Of a DNA stretch of 64,000 nt, positions 12,151-22,840 are shown piece after piece; the first letter of the stretch is position 1, and the number at the start of each line of letters is the position of its first letter. The stretch is from Pterois miles (taxonomy: Eukaryota; Chordata; Actinopteri; Perciformes; Scorpaenidae), in NCBI GenBank assembly GCA_947000775.1, contig CAMQGK010000567.1, positions 9,169,001 through 9,233,000 of the forward strand. The letters are read 5' to 3'. Under the pieces are notes generated by a model. That model worked only from the letters and a program-made list of their open reading frames with translations. It did no database searches and had not been told where the DNA came from. Position numbers and translations under genes: made by a program.

Positions 12151-13623
12151 ATCGATTAGTTGAGAAAATAAACAACAGAGTAATTCACAGTGAAAATAAT
12201 CTCTAGTTGCAGCCCTGCTGTTTTTCAGTACAAACTACATAAAACACTTGTAACACTGGATCTGTAAAAAGATGAAACCATATAATACATGGCCAAAATG
12301 AGCTACTGTACACAGAATATTTGCATTTAGGGTTGTGATAATATCCTGTTTATGGTGATTTTATATATATTACATGAAGTATAGTATTACATTAAGTAGG
12401 TGATAATAGTGATAGTAAAAGCATTTATTTCTCAGACTTAACGCTGTGGCTCTGTTCAGTTCACAGCAATAAAAACTCCAAGTTTGGGCTCTGTGTCTCT
12501 GGTGTGTTTATCTCTGTGCCTTGTGTCCGTTTGCACATCGTATACTAGAAATCTAAATCTAATGGGGGTAAATACAGTTTTCAGAGTTGCTCCATTTCTG
12601 TGTTCATCTAAGTTGTGTGTGTTATGCGATGGAGACCAGCTAACTATGTCACTATTGCTCCTGAGATACTTTAACCCATTCATCTATGGATGGTAACCTA
12701 GCAACAGGGACACGAGCCGACAGGAGTGCAGTTATCCCAGACCTCTTTTTCTGTCTCCCTCCATCTTTCTGTCTCTTTCTTTATTTGACTTTGTGCTTTT
12801 GTGTCACCCTTTCTTCACATCCCTTTGCTTTTTCTCTCTCATCTGTCATCTGGCCCTCTTCCACTCTAACTCTGGCAGCGTGTCTCCTGAGCTGCTCACC
12901 CCTCATTAGTTTCCTTTTATTATTTGCTGTCCAACTATTTTCCAGTTGACAAATATAATGTTGCATTTGAGACTTAAGAGTAGGAGACAGTGTATTGTTT
13001 AAATATCATCCATGCGTCATCTTCATTTTGACATCATGATCATTTGTTTCTTCTTCATAGATTTTCTAGATTTTTCATGGTTATTTTCCTGTAACACTAT
13101 TTATGTTTTAGAAAGACAGACAGAACAATAGTTAACAAGACTGTATTTTGTCAAAATATGTTAATGTTTTGTGTGTATACATATTTATGTGTCTGCACAT
13201 GTAAAAAGGATAACAGGCAGCCAGGCAGCACTGGTCTGCTGCCAAGTATTGAGAGAGTTGTTGTAGACTATGTCCTACCTTGCCCTCAAAAACACACAAA
13301 CACACCCAGACGCTCTTGTCTGGTCTTTGTTAATTTTCTCCCTCTCCTAAAACACAGATTGAGAATTCACAGCACACACACACACAGACTGCCAAGGACT
13401 GTAAAACTTTGTTTGTAGCTATACCTATGGGAAGCAATGCACTACAACTCGTATATAACCCTCATAATCAATTTGTATGTACAAGAATCCACGTCAGGTT
13501 CTGCATAGGGAGCAAAGGGAGGAGGTCGGGTGGATGTAAAAACACCAAACTGCTGCACGAGGCTGCTGTTCGTGTCCCGTGTGAAGCTAGAAGTCAACAA
13601 TGATTTATTTGTTGTGTAAGTTC

Positions 13624-14650
13624 TAGGGCTGGGACGATTCACCCATCTCCCGATCAATACTACCACGATACTTGGGTGCTGACTCAATATGTGTACAAGT
13701 ACACACAAGTATTTTGATTCGATATTACAATTTATTGCAATTTTTGTTAACTTTTTTTTACTTTGAAAAATATCTAAATTAATACATTATAATGTTTCAT
13801 TTTCATGTACTTAGAGATGCCCCAAAGTCAAATATATCAGTAATTTTCAGGAATTATTCATTACATTTTTTTCCAGCAACCCAAAAATCAAAGAATAAAG
13901 ACGTTTCCCTCAGAAATTTGTGGTATTTTCTTTTTCATTTATAACTTGTGGTTAATATAATCCATACATCTTATTTCTATATATGTATTTTGTATATATG
14001 TTCCCTTTGTTAACACCTTATTTTGATGTCATATTTGTATACTTCCACTGACTTCACTAGTGCAGTCCATCGCTGGCTCTACCGTCAGCTCCGTTCTATA
14101 CATACATCCACAGTCAGCTTCATCAGGGTTGTTTGAATGCATTTAACATAAATGTCAGTATATGGGTGCTCTACAGTTGTAGCGTCGGCTGATTTGGCCA
14201 CAGAGATGTGAGTGACGGCTGGTTTGACTGTACGTTACTGCATGATAGTAGCCATGATGTTTAGCTCTACGTTTCCTGCAATGTGTGAAACCCAAAGTGT
14301 TTCCATATTTTACTGTACGTGTAGTGTTTAACACCTTGGATATAAAATGTGAGGGTGCAGATCGTATCCACATCGACTCTCCGCTGTTATTAACTTTCCC
14401 GGCTCAGCTCAGTGTGGTTTGCTGTTTTTTTTTTTTTTTTTGCTTTTGGCACAGATGAAACAGCTATGACGTCACATTACTCAGACTACAACAATAAACT
14501 TCCTTGTACCTCCTCATAGACTTGAATTAAGCAAATACACTGATCCTGGCATTAATAAGTCAATTTCAAAATTATTAAAAAAAAATAAATCTTGACACAA
14601 AGGTCAATCGATTTTTTTCCCCCACCCCCCCATATTGTACACCCTAAACC
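13624..14650 (+). mobile_element. family C interspersed repeat, about 1 kb
   Basis: It starts AGGGCTGGGACGATTCACCC and continues with GATACTTGGGTGCTGA and a T-rich block. TTTTTTCCAGCAACCCAAAAATCAAA and TCAGTATATGGGTGCTCTAC (positions about 13868 and 14156) are complementary to words in 3895-4800. The 3' end is a C-rich run near 14620-14630 followed by ATATTGTACACCCTAA. Two open frames of 139 codons overlapping its end are chance frames. Confidence 0.7.
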
Positions 14651-15027
14651 ACAATCTTTTCCTAAACCTAACATGGTAGTTTTGTTGCCTAAACACCACA
14701 GAGGCTTGTGCGGGTGCACTGATCACTTGTGTTACGGGACATTTGCAGGAAAACACACAAAAAATAACAATATAACGTTTCGTAAGCCATCATACGAACC
14801 GTTGTATGAGGCTACGTTGCATACTATGGTGTGGAACATGGTAAACATGGCTTCACATCCACACAACTTACACATTTTCCCCACACTGCGAAATTTTAAC
14901 TTTTATTGCAAACTTCACCAGGCAGGTTCACAGTGTATCTACACACTAATGCTATGTGCGTGCAGGTTTAAGATATCATCAACATTGTACAAGAGCTTCA
15001 GAAGTAAGTAGAAGTAATAAAATAGTA

Positions 15028-15232
15028 AAAGATAACGGCCGGCTGCGACTTTGTGGGGTTGACGGTTCAATCCCGAGCTCCATGTTTCCGTTGTGTCCTC
15101 AGCAAGACCCTGAATCTGATGGTTAGGTGTCTTGCATGCCATCAGTGTGTGACTGTGTGTGAGTGGGTGAATGAGAGGGGAATTGTAAAGCGCTTCGGAT
15201 AACAGCACTGAATAATACACAGTCCATAATGC
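15028..15232 (+). mobile_element. tRNA-derived SINE
   Basis: A B-box-like GGTTCAATCCC lies at 15064-15074, with a degenerate A-box region just upstream (GGCCGGCTGCGACTTTGTGG). Then come TGTCCTCAGCAAGACCC, ATGCCATCAGTGTGTGACTG and AATTGTAAAGCGCTTCGGATAA, ending at CACAGTCCATAA. The layout of tRNA-like head, unrelated body and short tail is that of a SINE. It is not a functional tRNA gene. Confidence 0.75.
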
Positions 15233-16089
15233 GTCACTTACAGTGAGCTGCAGGATTTTGATGAAATACTGAACCACATAATTGCTATTCAGATGAGCAC
15301 ATATACAGTAGAAGCTTTCACAAAGTGGACTATTGTTGGTGATATTGTAATACGCCACAAACCCACAGTAGATTGCTGACCACTAGTATTTGAGAGTTGA
15401 AAGCTTCATGTTATTGTTTCTCTTTCAAACCCTCCAGTCAGTGCCAACTACTACAACAACACAACAGACTCTACAGCCTCAAAAATGACTCCAGGCTTGA
15501 ATCCACACCTCTCTGACTCAGAAAACATTGAATTCAGTGTTTATTGCAGGGTTATTGTCCTGTACATGTCCATGATATTGTGTCCACTGTGAGAGTATCA
15601 TTCAAAAAGATAGAAGTCACATTATCAGACTTATAGTATTGTGTCAACATTTATTTTCCATTCCAGCATCTTTACAACTTGTATTTAGTTCATTATTCGG
15701 TATTCAAACCTGTTAGTCTCATCGACTCTCTTGTCAATATCTGCAGCTCTTCACTCTCACCCCTCTGCCCCCTCTCTCCCACTCTCTCTCACCCATCCTC
15801 TTCACTCCACATCTCTCTCTCCCTCGCTCTCTCTGAATTAATGAGCAAATCAGTAGATTAGATAAAACTGCATGCTGAGGATGATGATTATACTCTTCAG
15901 TGAATTAAATGCAGTTGTACATAATGTATGCAGCACTCTAACTTATTCGTTCCTAGCCTCCGATATTTTTCTTGCTGTCTGGACCAAAACAGCAGGTATT
16001 GTGTGCGGGGGAGTTAAGAGACAGAAAGTGGCAGTGGAGGGTGGAGGGAGGAGAAAAGTTAATGTACAGTACAGGAGATTGCACTGTGC

Positions 16090-16090
<1 letters not shown>

Positions 16091-16142
<52 letters not shown>
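16091..16142 (+). repeat. (GT)26 microsatellite
   Basis: Pure GT run of 52 bp. With the (CA)23 run 89 bp downstream it forms an inverted repeat. Confidence 0.97.
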
Positions 16143-16145
<3 letters not shown>

Positions 16146-16229
16146 GGCTGGACATGTTCAGCAGTTGGCTGTTCAGTTCATACTGTGGAGGCAGATATAC
16201 TTCTGCTTTGAGAGGAAACTAAGGGCCCT

Positions 16230-16231
<2 letters not shown>

Positions 16232-16277
<46 letters not shown>
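16232..16277 (+). repeat. (CA)23 microsatellite
   Basis: Pure CA run of 46 bp, complementary to the GT run at 16091-16142. Together the two runs create an artificial 240-codon open frame across this region (16093-16815) that has no other coding character. Confidence 0.97.
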
Positions 16278-16283
<6 letters not shown>

Positions 16284-16999
16284 CAACAGACCACCATTGT
16301 TGGTACAAAGTTTAACAGTAGCTCTTTTAGGACTAAACATTTCTGGGGACTCTCTGAGAGCTGGAGCTCTCCCAAGACCTACATACTGTACCTTTCTTTT
16401 TGCATCTGCACCACCAGTAGGAATGCTGAAGTCCGGCTTGCTCCGCTCGCACACATCTCCCGCTGGGAGCTTGGGGAGTTCGCTACGTTTCACACGCTCT
16501 CTTAGCTTTTTTGTTTTGTTTGTTTGTTTTAGTAATATAAGAATAAATAAACAACTATGTTACATGGCACAATCACATGAACACAAGCAAGATAGCCATC
16601 ACGAAAGTAGCATTTGTGATTTTCGTTCAAATCGGCTATTGTTCTTCGGCTCAGCGGGTCTTCTTTGTGCTACTGGGTTAGTCTTTCTGCTACCGGGTAA
16701 ACTTGCTGAGGCTCTCATTTGTTCTTTGACTCAGTTGATGAGTGCTCATGAACAAATCATGTTGAACTTCTGGACTTCACTGTCAGTACATTTGATTGTC
16801 TTTTCTTCCATTTAGCCTATTTGGTTATGTGCTGTTGTGTCTATGTTGTGTTGTCTGTTGGTAACAAGGCTAACAGGTTTTTAAGACTGTTTGTTGCCGG
16901 TTCTGCGTTGGCTCATGTGTTCGACCAATCACTGTACACTTAGGCCACTCACGTCACTCATGGTGCCTCTTGTGCTGAGTGTACCAACTCTGAAATAGG

Positions 17000-17215
17000 G
17001 TTCGTCACTAAAATGAGAACAGCACTGGTCCACCTTAAGCGTTGTCGCTAACTTTGGGGCTAATCTCCTTCACTTTAATCAGCAGGTAGTAATCAAGACA
17101 TGTCAACTTGGCTTGGTCTTGAGGATTTGTAGCATTGATTCATTCACTGACACTCTAAACTGTACACACACTGCACTGCTACATTCATGTTACTGATAAA
17201 TTCGTATTCACCATC
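17000..17215 (+). mobile_element. family B repeat, diverged copy
   Basis: It shares TCCACCTTAAG, CACTTTAATCAGCA, TTGGTCTTGAGGA and TGTACACACACTGCACTGCTACATTC (in outline) with 27600-27800. Lower identity than the pair 3640-3840 and 27570-27800. Confidence 0.55.
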
Positions 17216-18260
17216 AGTCACATACACACATTCTCTCTCTCAACCACACACTCACACTCACTAGGGTTAAGCACACAACCTATGTATGAGTTATTCCTTA
17301 AAGAAGTTTACTACTTGTGTATTACACTGTCGGAAACCCTGCATTTGGAAGAAAGGGATACAGACTTAAATTTAGTGCAGTGCCTTGGACTGTACATACT
17401 CCGGACAGCTCCCAGGTCTGGAAGTTTGAAACTCTGTGAATGTGAATCAAGGCAATGCTGACAAAACGCACATGCATGATGAAATTATTGATGAGTGAGA
17501 GAAGGAGAGTATGATGGAGGCAAAAAGTGGTGAGGAGAGGCGGGAAATTGAATAAAAAGTGACATAAAAAGAGACAGATAAAAGAATCAGACAGAGAATG
17601 GCAGGGAAGGAAAAAGACAGACGGACGGACTGACGGACAGAAATCAAGAGATGGAGTGAATGAAAGACGGTGAAAGGGATGCGATGAATGAGAGAGAGAT
17701 GGAGTGAATGAGAGAGAGGATAAGGGTGGAGGTGTAAGCTGGACCACGTAAAATCATCTTGTGCCAGAATTCTTTCCCAGCGCTGGCACTGCACTGAAAC
17801 TGAAATCGAACGGAGCGTGAAGCCAGCCAGACTGTAGTGTCGACTGTAGTGTGGTGTTTCTCTTTTTTTTTTTTCTTCTAATTGAATATAAGATAGTACA
17901 GCTTCACAGGGCATGAACAGGTCTGACACTGTTAGAAAGCACCTATCTCCTGATATTGTGATCAATCATACTCTGTTTGAGATTATTGTCGAAGTGAGGA
18001 GGTATTTCAGACAAATTTCCTGTTTTTGGCTGTGATCATTGCACATATTGTCGGTTATGGTCACTTTTACTTGGGCAGATCTTTTCACTTGACGCTGTTT
18101 TCTTCCTTCACCTTCTTCTTCTGTGACTGGGTTGTGGCTTTTTGCCACCCTGCTTTTCTCCATTGCTTCAGTGAAGTGGTTCGATAGTCGGGGCAGCATT
18201 ACGGTGCGATTGACTTGTGTGGTAAGCTAAGAAAATGCTGTGATAATTTAGTAATTTAGT

Positions 18261-18520
18261 AGGGTTGCATCTGAAATTTCATACTAACATGCTGTTTAGT
18301 ATGCTAAAACAGTATGTGAGATATTTTAGTATGTCCACAACTTTAGTATGAAACCAGTAGTATGTGAATTGCATACTATTACTATTACTACCAGTAATTA
18401 CAGTATCCAATGCTGGACACTACAGCAGCGTTAGGTGTATATCCTGCAATGCGGTAGTGACGACAATGTTCATAACAGATGCTGGCGGCAGCTTTATAAC
18501 ATCATTAACTTTTAAATTGA
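18261..18520 (+). mobile_element. family E interspersed repeat
   Basis: It begins AGGGTTGCATCTGAAATTTC. The words GCTGTTTAGTATGCTAAAAC, TATGTGAATTGCATACTA, CAATGCTGGACACTACAGCA, CCTGCAATGCGGTAG and GTTCATAACAGATGCTGGC then follow. The same sequence of words recurs at 58535-58775, and in reverse complement at 36035-36265. No coding frame. The class is unknown to me, with a small DNA transposon the likeliest. Confidence 0.65.
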
Positions 18521-19794
18521 TTTCACTTTGCCAGGCATGATGCATATTTAAAATCAATTCCAACTTTGATTCTCACAAACTGTTGTTTTGGTCACATGAA
18601 GTTGGCACGGATTACCATGGTTACACGTCTCCAACCAGTTATTCACCCAAAAGTATGTTGAACGATATGCCTTGCATAGCATGTGATTTTTCCGACACAG
18701 CCAAAGTCTGGGTCTTCCTGTCAGAGTCCAAACTGAACCCTGTCACTGATTCCTGATCAGGTAGCTCCAGTTAAGTATTAGGATTTACAGATGTAAAAGT
18801 AGACACACTTTGACAGTTGTTATCAGTGTGTAAATGATATGTAAGACACCTATCAATGAAGTGATAGCATGTATATAATACATGTATCAAATGTAACATT
18901 GTCTTGCTGTGGAAAGTAATGTACTTGAGTAATGGTGCTAATGATAGTTGAGGTGTCCTGATTAAATATATATACCCTATTAGGGAAAGTTTGGACAACT
19001 CTGTCTGAAAAAGTAAGTGTGTCTTAAATAAAAAAAAAAAAGTCAATGGGAGATATCAGAAGTACTGTAAGCGAACCAGCTGTCCGTGTCATCATTCAAG
19101 CTTAACTCCACCACAAACCAGCAAGGAGTACACTGCATGTGAGGTGACGGCGGCAGCGAACGGTCGTGTACAACAAACACTTTAACAGCGAGGTCTGCGA
19201 GGAGAGAAATTAAATGAGCAAGCGTCTCTTGTGCTCAGGCAATGCTGAAATTAAAAACGCAGCAAGGCCTCTTACAGAACAGATGGACATTGTTCTCAGT
19301 CACAAACGTGACATAAAAAAAAATATCCGTGAATAGAAAAGAAAAATGGGCACAATTGTAGTTCTTAAATCTCAAACGCTTTTAACAATAACTCAGCACG
19401 AAGGATCTTTTGAAAAACCTCACATCAAAAACTGCAATTTAAAAAGGACTTCTTGTGATAGTGTAATTGATTGTTTTCTTTTGTTTACACCCGCTGTTGC
19501 TTTTTGTGATCATCACCGACTAGAGATCATAGTTTGCCTGCCAAGTGAAATCCTCTGTGTTTTTCCCATGAAAAGACACGGCATGACAAACTGTAGAGGT
19601 AGAGGAGGAGGAGAAAAGAGAAGAAGAAGAGGACAGGATGGATTGATGGAAGGGAGAGAAAGAAAGAGGAGGAGTGATATGGGTGTGCTGAATCACTCCC
19701 TGACCCTTCTCCCTGCTTCACCAGCGGCATCATGGGTATTTATACATTGGCGTAGGCTGTTCAGCCCCCTTATATAAGCCCTTAAAGACACGTA

Positions 19795-19806
19795 CACACA
19801 CACACG

Positions 19807-19868
<62 letters not shown>
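19795..19868 (+). repeat. (CA)n microsatellite
   Basis: CA run of about 74 bp with two CG interruptions near its start. Confidence 0.95.
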
Positions 19869-19876
<8 letters not shown>

Positions 19877-20596
19877 AGCTGCCCAAGGTGAATGGAGTGT
19901 TTTGTTCTGATTATTGACTTTCTTCCTCCTGCTTTCTCTTCTTTATCATCTTCTTCTCATCTTCCTCTGGTTGCATCAGTTTCCTCTTTGAGTCTTTCAC
20001 CCCGTTCGCCAGGATGTTTCCTCTTCACTGAAACCGTAGGAAGAGCAAGAAACAGAAACAGGAACCGTAGTCTGGCTCGCCCAGACCACTCACCACGCCC
20101 TTTAAACTGTGCCAGGACGTGGGTCAGGGAGATCTGTTTGTTGTCAAGCCGCTGAACCCATCAGTACCAGTCAATGTCACAATCTACTGTAATTCTGATC
20201 CATTGTCAAGTAGCAAGGCTTTCACATTGAACGCACATGTGCACAATGTGCACTCCAGTTTGCTGCATCCCGGTTATCGCAGCAGCTCTTCCTGTTTGCT
20301 CCGCCTCACTCACCTCTTTGCTATTGCTGTCTCTCTGCTGTGTCCATGAATGGATGAGGAGGGATTGGTTGTTGAGGTCTAGAAATATCCGGAGCTACAC
20401 GACCCACAGTGGCGTAGATGTTATACAGATATTGCCTGGCAAGCCATACCTCTGGAGATCGGCTCTTTAGGTGAGAAATCAAGTGTAAATAGTGGGCGTC
20501 CACATATGATTTAAAGCTACTGCAGAGGTGGAAGAAGTAGCCTTACTATACTCAGACCTTTTCCTTTCGTAAAAAATAGTAATAACAGTGTAAAAA

Positions 20597-21030
20597 TTAG
20601 GGATGCACCAATACCAAAACGGGTTCAGATATTTGGCTGATACTGACTCAAACATAATAATTTCACTCCTGTGTTTATATACTATATGCATCATTTTAAT
20701 TTTTAATTCCTAATAAAATTTTGATTTGTTGCTATGATTAAAAGGTTGTTAACATGTTCCTGTTCATTTTGAATTTTGTACTTATTGTTTTAATAATAAA
20801 TAACCATTCAGTAAATTTATATCTATATACTGTATTAGGCCCTTTTTTGTTTTACAACATTAGTAAAGCAATGTTTAAGTCAAACCTGATGTTGCCTTAT
20901 ACAGAATGATTCCACACAGTGAGGCATACAGTAATTAAAGACTGGTATTGGGCTGGTACTCTATATCGGCCGATACCCAAAGCCCAGGTGTCAGTATCGG
21001 GACTGAAAAAGTCAAACCGGTGCATCGTAG
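20597..21030 (+). mobile_element. family F hAT-like MITE, AGGGATGCACC end
   Basis: The left end is TTAGGGATGCACCAATACC. The right end has ATCGGCCGATACCCAAAGCC, CAGTATCGGGACTG and CCGGTGCATCG, so the ends are inverted copies of one another. The internal CACACAGTGAGGCAT and CAAACCTGATGTTGCC words recur in reverse complement at about 52097-52170. About 430 bp, with no transposase. Confidence 0.75.
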
Positions 21031-21423
21031 TAAAAATTCTCTAGGTGCGCTGCAGCATCCTATTGTTGCTAGAGACGACATATGACCAATGAGCGTTTGC
21101 TCACACTCAACAGTAGTTATGGTTGCATTGAACATAAATGTGACCTTTGTTAGTCAGAATTCAAATAGTCAGTCCATCAGTCAGTGTTTTTATGTATCGT
21201 GCAGACAATCACTGATCCCAATGTTAGATACTCCATCAGTTACAGCAGGTGTTCATCCAGGGAACACTGTTTATCTGTATTTATGATGTGCTACTACTGC
21301 TATAGATTGATACACATGGCTAACTAGAGAGCGTCGCCGCTCCGTGTGTCATAGCATTGAACCTGGCCACTGAATCTGACAGCATCTAAATCTGGGACAT
21401 CACTGTACAGCATGTCACTGCGT

Positions 21424-21426
<3 letters not shown>

Positions 21427-21458
<32 letters not shown>
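21427..21458 (+). repeat. (CA)16 microsatellite
   Basis: Pure CA run. Confidence 0.95.
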
Positions 21459-21639
21459 TGGCAGCTCATTAGAGGAAACGGCTGCGTACAACAGTGTTCT
21501 GCCAACATTTGATAAACAGAACATACTGGAGCAAGGGGAGAGGAAAAAAAGATGGTAGAAAGAGCAAGAAATGGGGGAGAATGAGGGAGTACAGGAATGA
21601 AAACAATAAAGAAAAGAGTTTCAAAATAGTCGATCTTCT

Positions 21640-21663
21640 ATTATTATTATTATTATTATTATT
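21640..21663 (+). repeat. (TTA)8 microsatellite
   Basis: Pure trinucleotide run. Confidence 0.9.
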
Positions 21664-22502
21664 TGGTAAGATGCTTGTAATTTAACCCTTTAAAATTCTG
21701 AGTAAACCACTGGGTTTTGAGAAAAGTCAGCCTGAATACAGCTGTAAATGTTGACTCCTGTAGGATGTAAATGACACTTAAAGAGAGAGTAAACACAGAT
21801 GTATTGTCATCTTACTGACTGTATACGATGATGCTCTCTTGTTGGATATTAGGAGGTAGGTGGTGTCTGTTTGAGCCCCACTCTGCACACTTTATTGATA
21901 TAGTATAGAGAGCTTGATAGGAGAAAGGTATTGATTGGCAACCAGCCATTACATAATGATGTCATGTGACTGTTGGGGAGGGATCGGGCCAACATGGGAC
22001 ACGTAAAACTGCTATAGCTGACAAAAACAAGTGTCTGTCTGTGAAGTGTGATGGATTTAAGATACACATCGACTACATGCAAATGGGATAATGTACAGCG
22101 ACCCTGTCATTGTTATGAAACAAAACCTTTCAGGGTGATGCAAAGACCCCTCTGCTTCATGTTGAGGCCCACACATCTGCCACATTGGTCTGTCAGGGTT
22201 TAATTCACAACAATTACTGTCTAGCTGTACATTATCTCGCTTATTACAGAGCTACTTACTTAAGAAATCAATAATTTGACAAAAAAATGGTCCTCCAGAG
22301 TCCGAGATCAGAGCAGCATCCATAGCAACGGTCTGCTATAAAGAAATAACAGACCGTAGTATACTGAGATCAGAATTTAAGTATTCAACAAAGCCATGCA
22401 ATAAGCAAGTATAACGGTTCTGCTGCACTGAACAATTAATTTTTTTGAATAAGGAATAGATAAAAAACTAAACATCCGTAAAAGCAATTATTAATCAAAT
22501 CC

Positions 22503-22840
22503 CTAGAGCTGCAGCTTACATTTGTTTTCATTATATATTAATCTGATTGATGTTCTTGGTGAATCAATAGCTTGAGAAAACAGTAAAAAAATGCTCATTA
22601 TAATTTACAAAAACCTGAGGTGGTGCCTTGTTTCCTTGTTTTATCCAACAATTAGTCTAAAACCAAACATATTCAGTTTAACATCATATATTCTCACATT
22701 TGAGAGTCCAGAAAATGAGATCTGATTAATCGGTTATCAAAGTAGTTTCAGATTGATTTTGATTTATTCACTGAATATTTCAGTTAAGATAAGATAAGAT
22801 GAACCTTTATTAATCCCCGGAGGGAAATTCGGTCTTTCAT
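22503..22840 (-). mobile_element. family G fragment followed by a GATAA-tailed repeat
   Basis: 22503-22775 has AGAGCTGCAGCTTACA, TTTTCATTATATATTAATC, CAAACATATTCAGTTTAACA and GAGTCCAGAAAATGAG, the order of a family G element read from the opposite end. 22785-22840 then has AAGATAAGATAAGATGAACC and TTTATTAATCCCCGGAGGGAAATTC. That is a common teleost retroelement 3' end in antisense, of the same kind as 50217-50400. Confidence 0.55.

Larger units (their letters stand above)
10376..12216. mobile_element. family G hAT-like element, outer shell of a nest
   Basis: The outer element begins near GAGCTGCAAAGATTAGATTAG (10379) and ends near CTAATCGATTAGTTGAGAAA and AGTTGCAGCCCTG (about 12146-12216). 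Between these come the family's usual words: GTCATTGTGTTGTGGACAAAATAGGAC, GGCTTTGGGAAACACTGAT and TTTTCACTGTTTTTTGAGTCTGACATTTTATAGACCAA in outline. The order is interrupted by the element at 10571-11856 and by a SINE at 11907-12150. Partial family G copies occur at 22503-22775, 34600-34830, 37825-38040, 47955-48200 and 56333-56640. Confidence 0.65.

Noticed and set aside
14592..15358. Two 139-codon open frames on opposite strands
   Set aside because: They overlap the end of a family C repeat and a SINE and have no recognisable domain.
16093..16815. Open frame of 240 codons, the longest in the window
   Set aside because: Its first part is the translation of (GT)n and (CA)n arrays (Cys-Val and His-Thr repeats). 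The rest has no domain, homology or splice context that I recognise.
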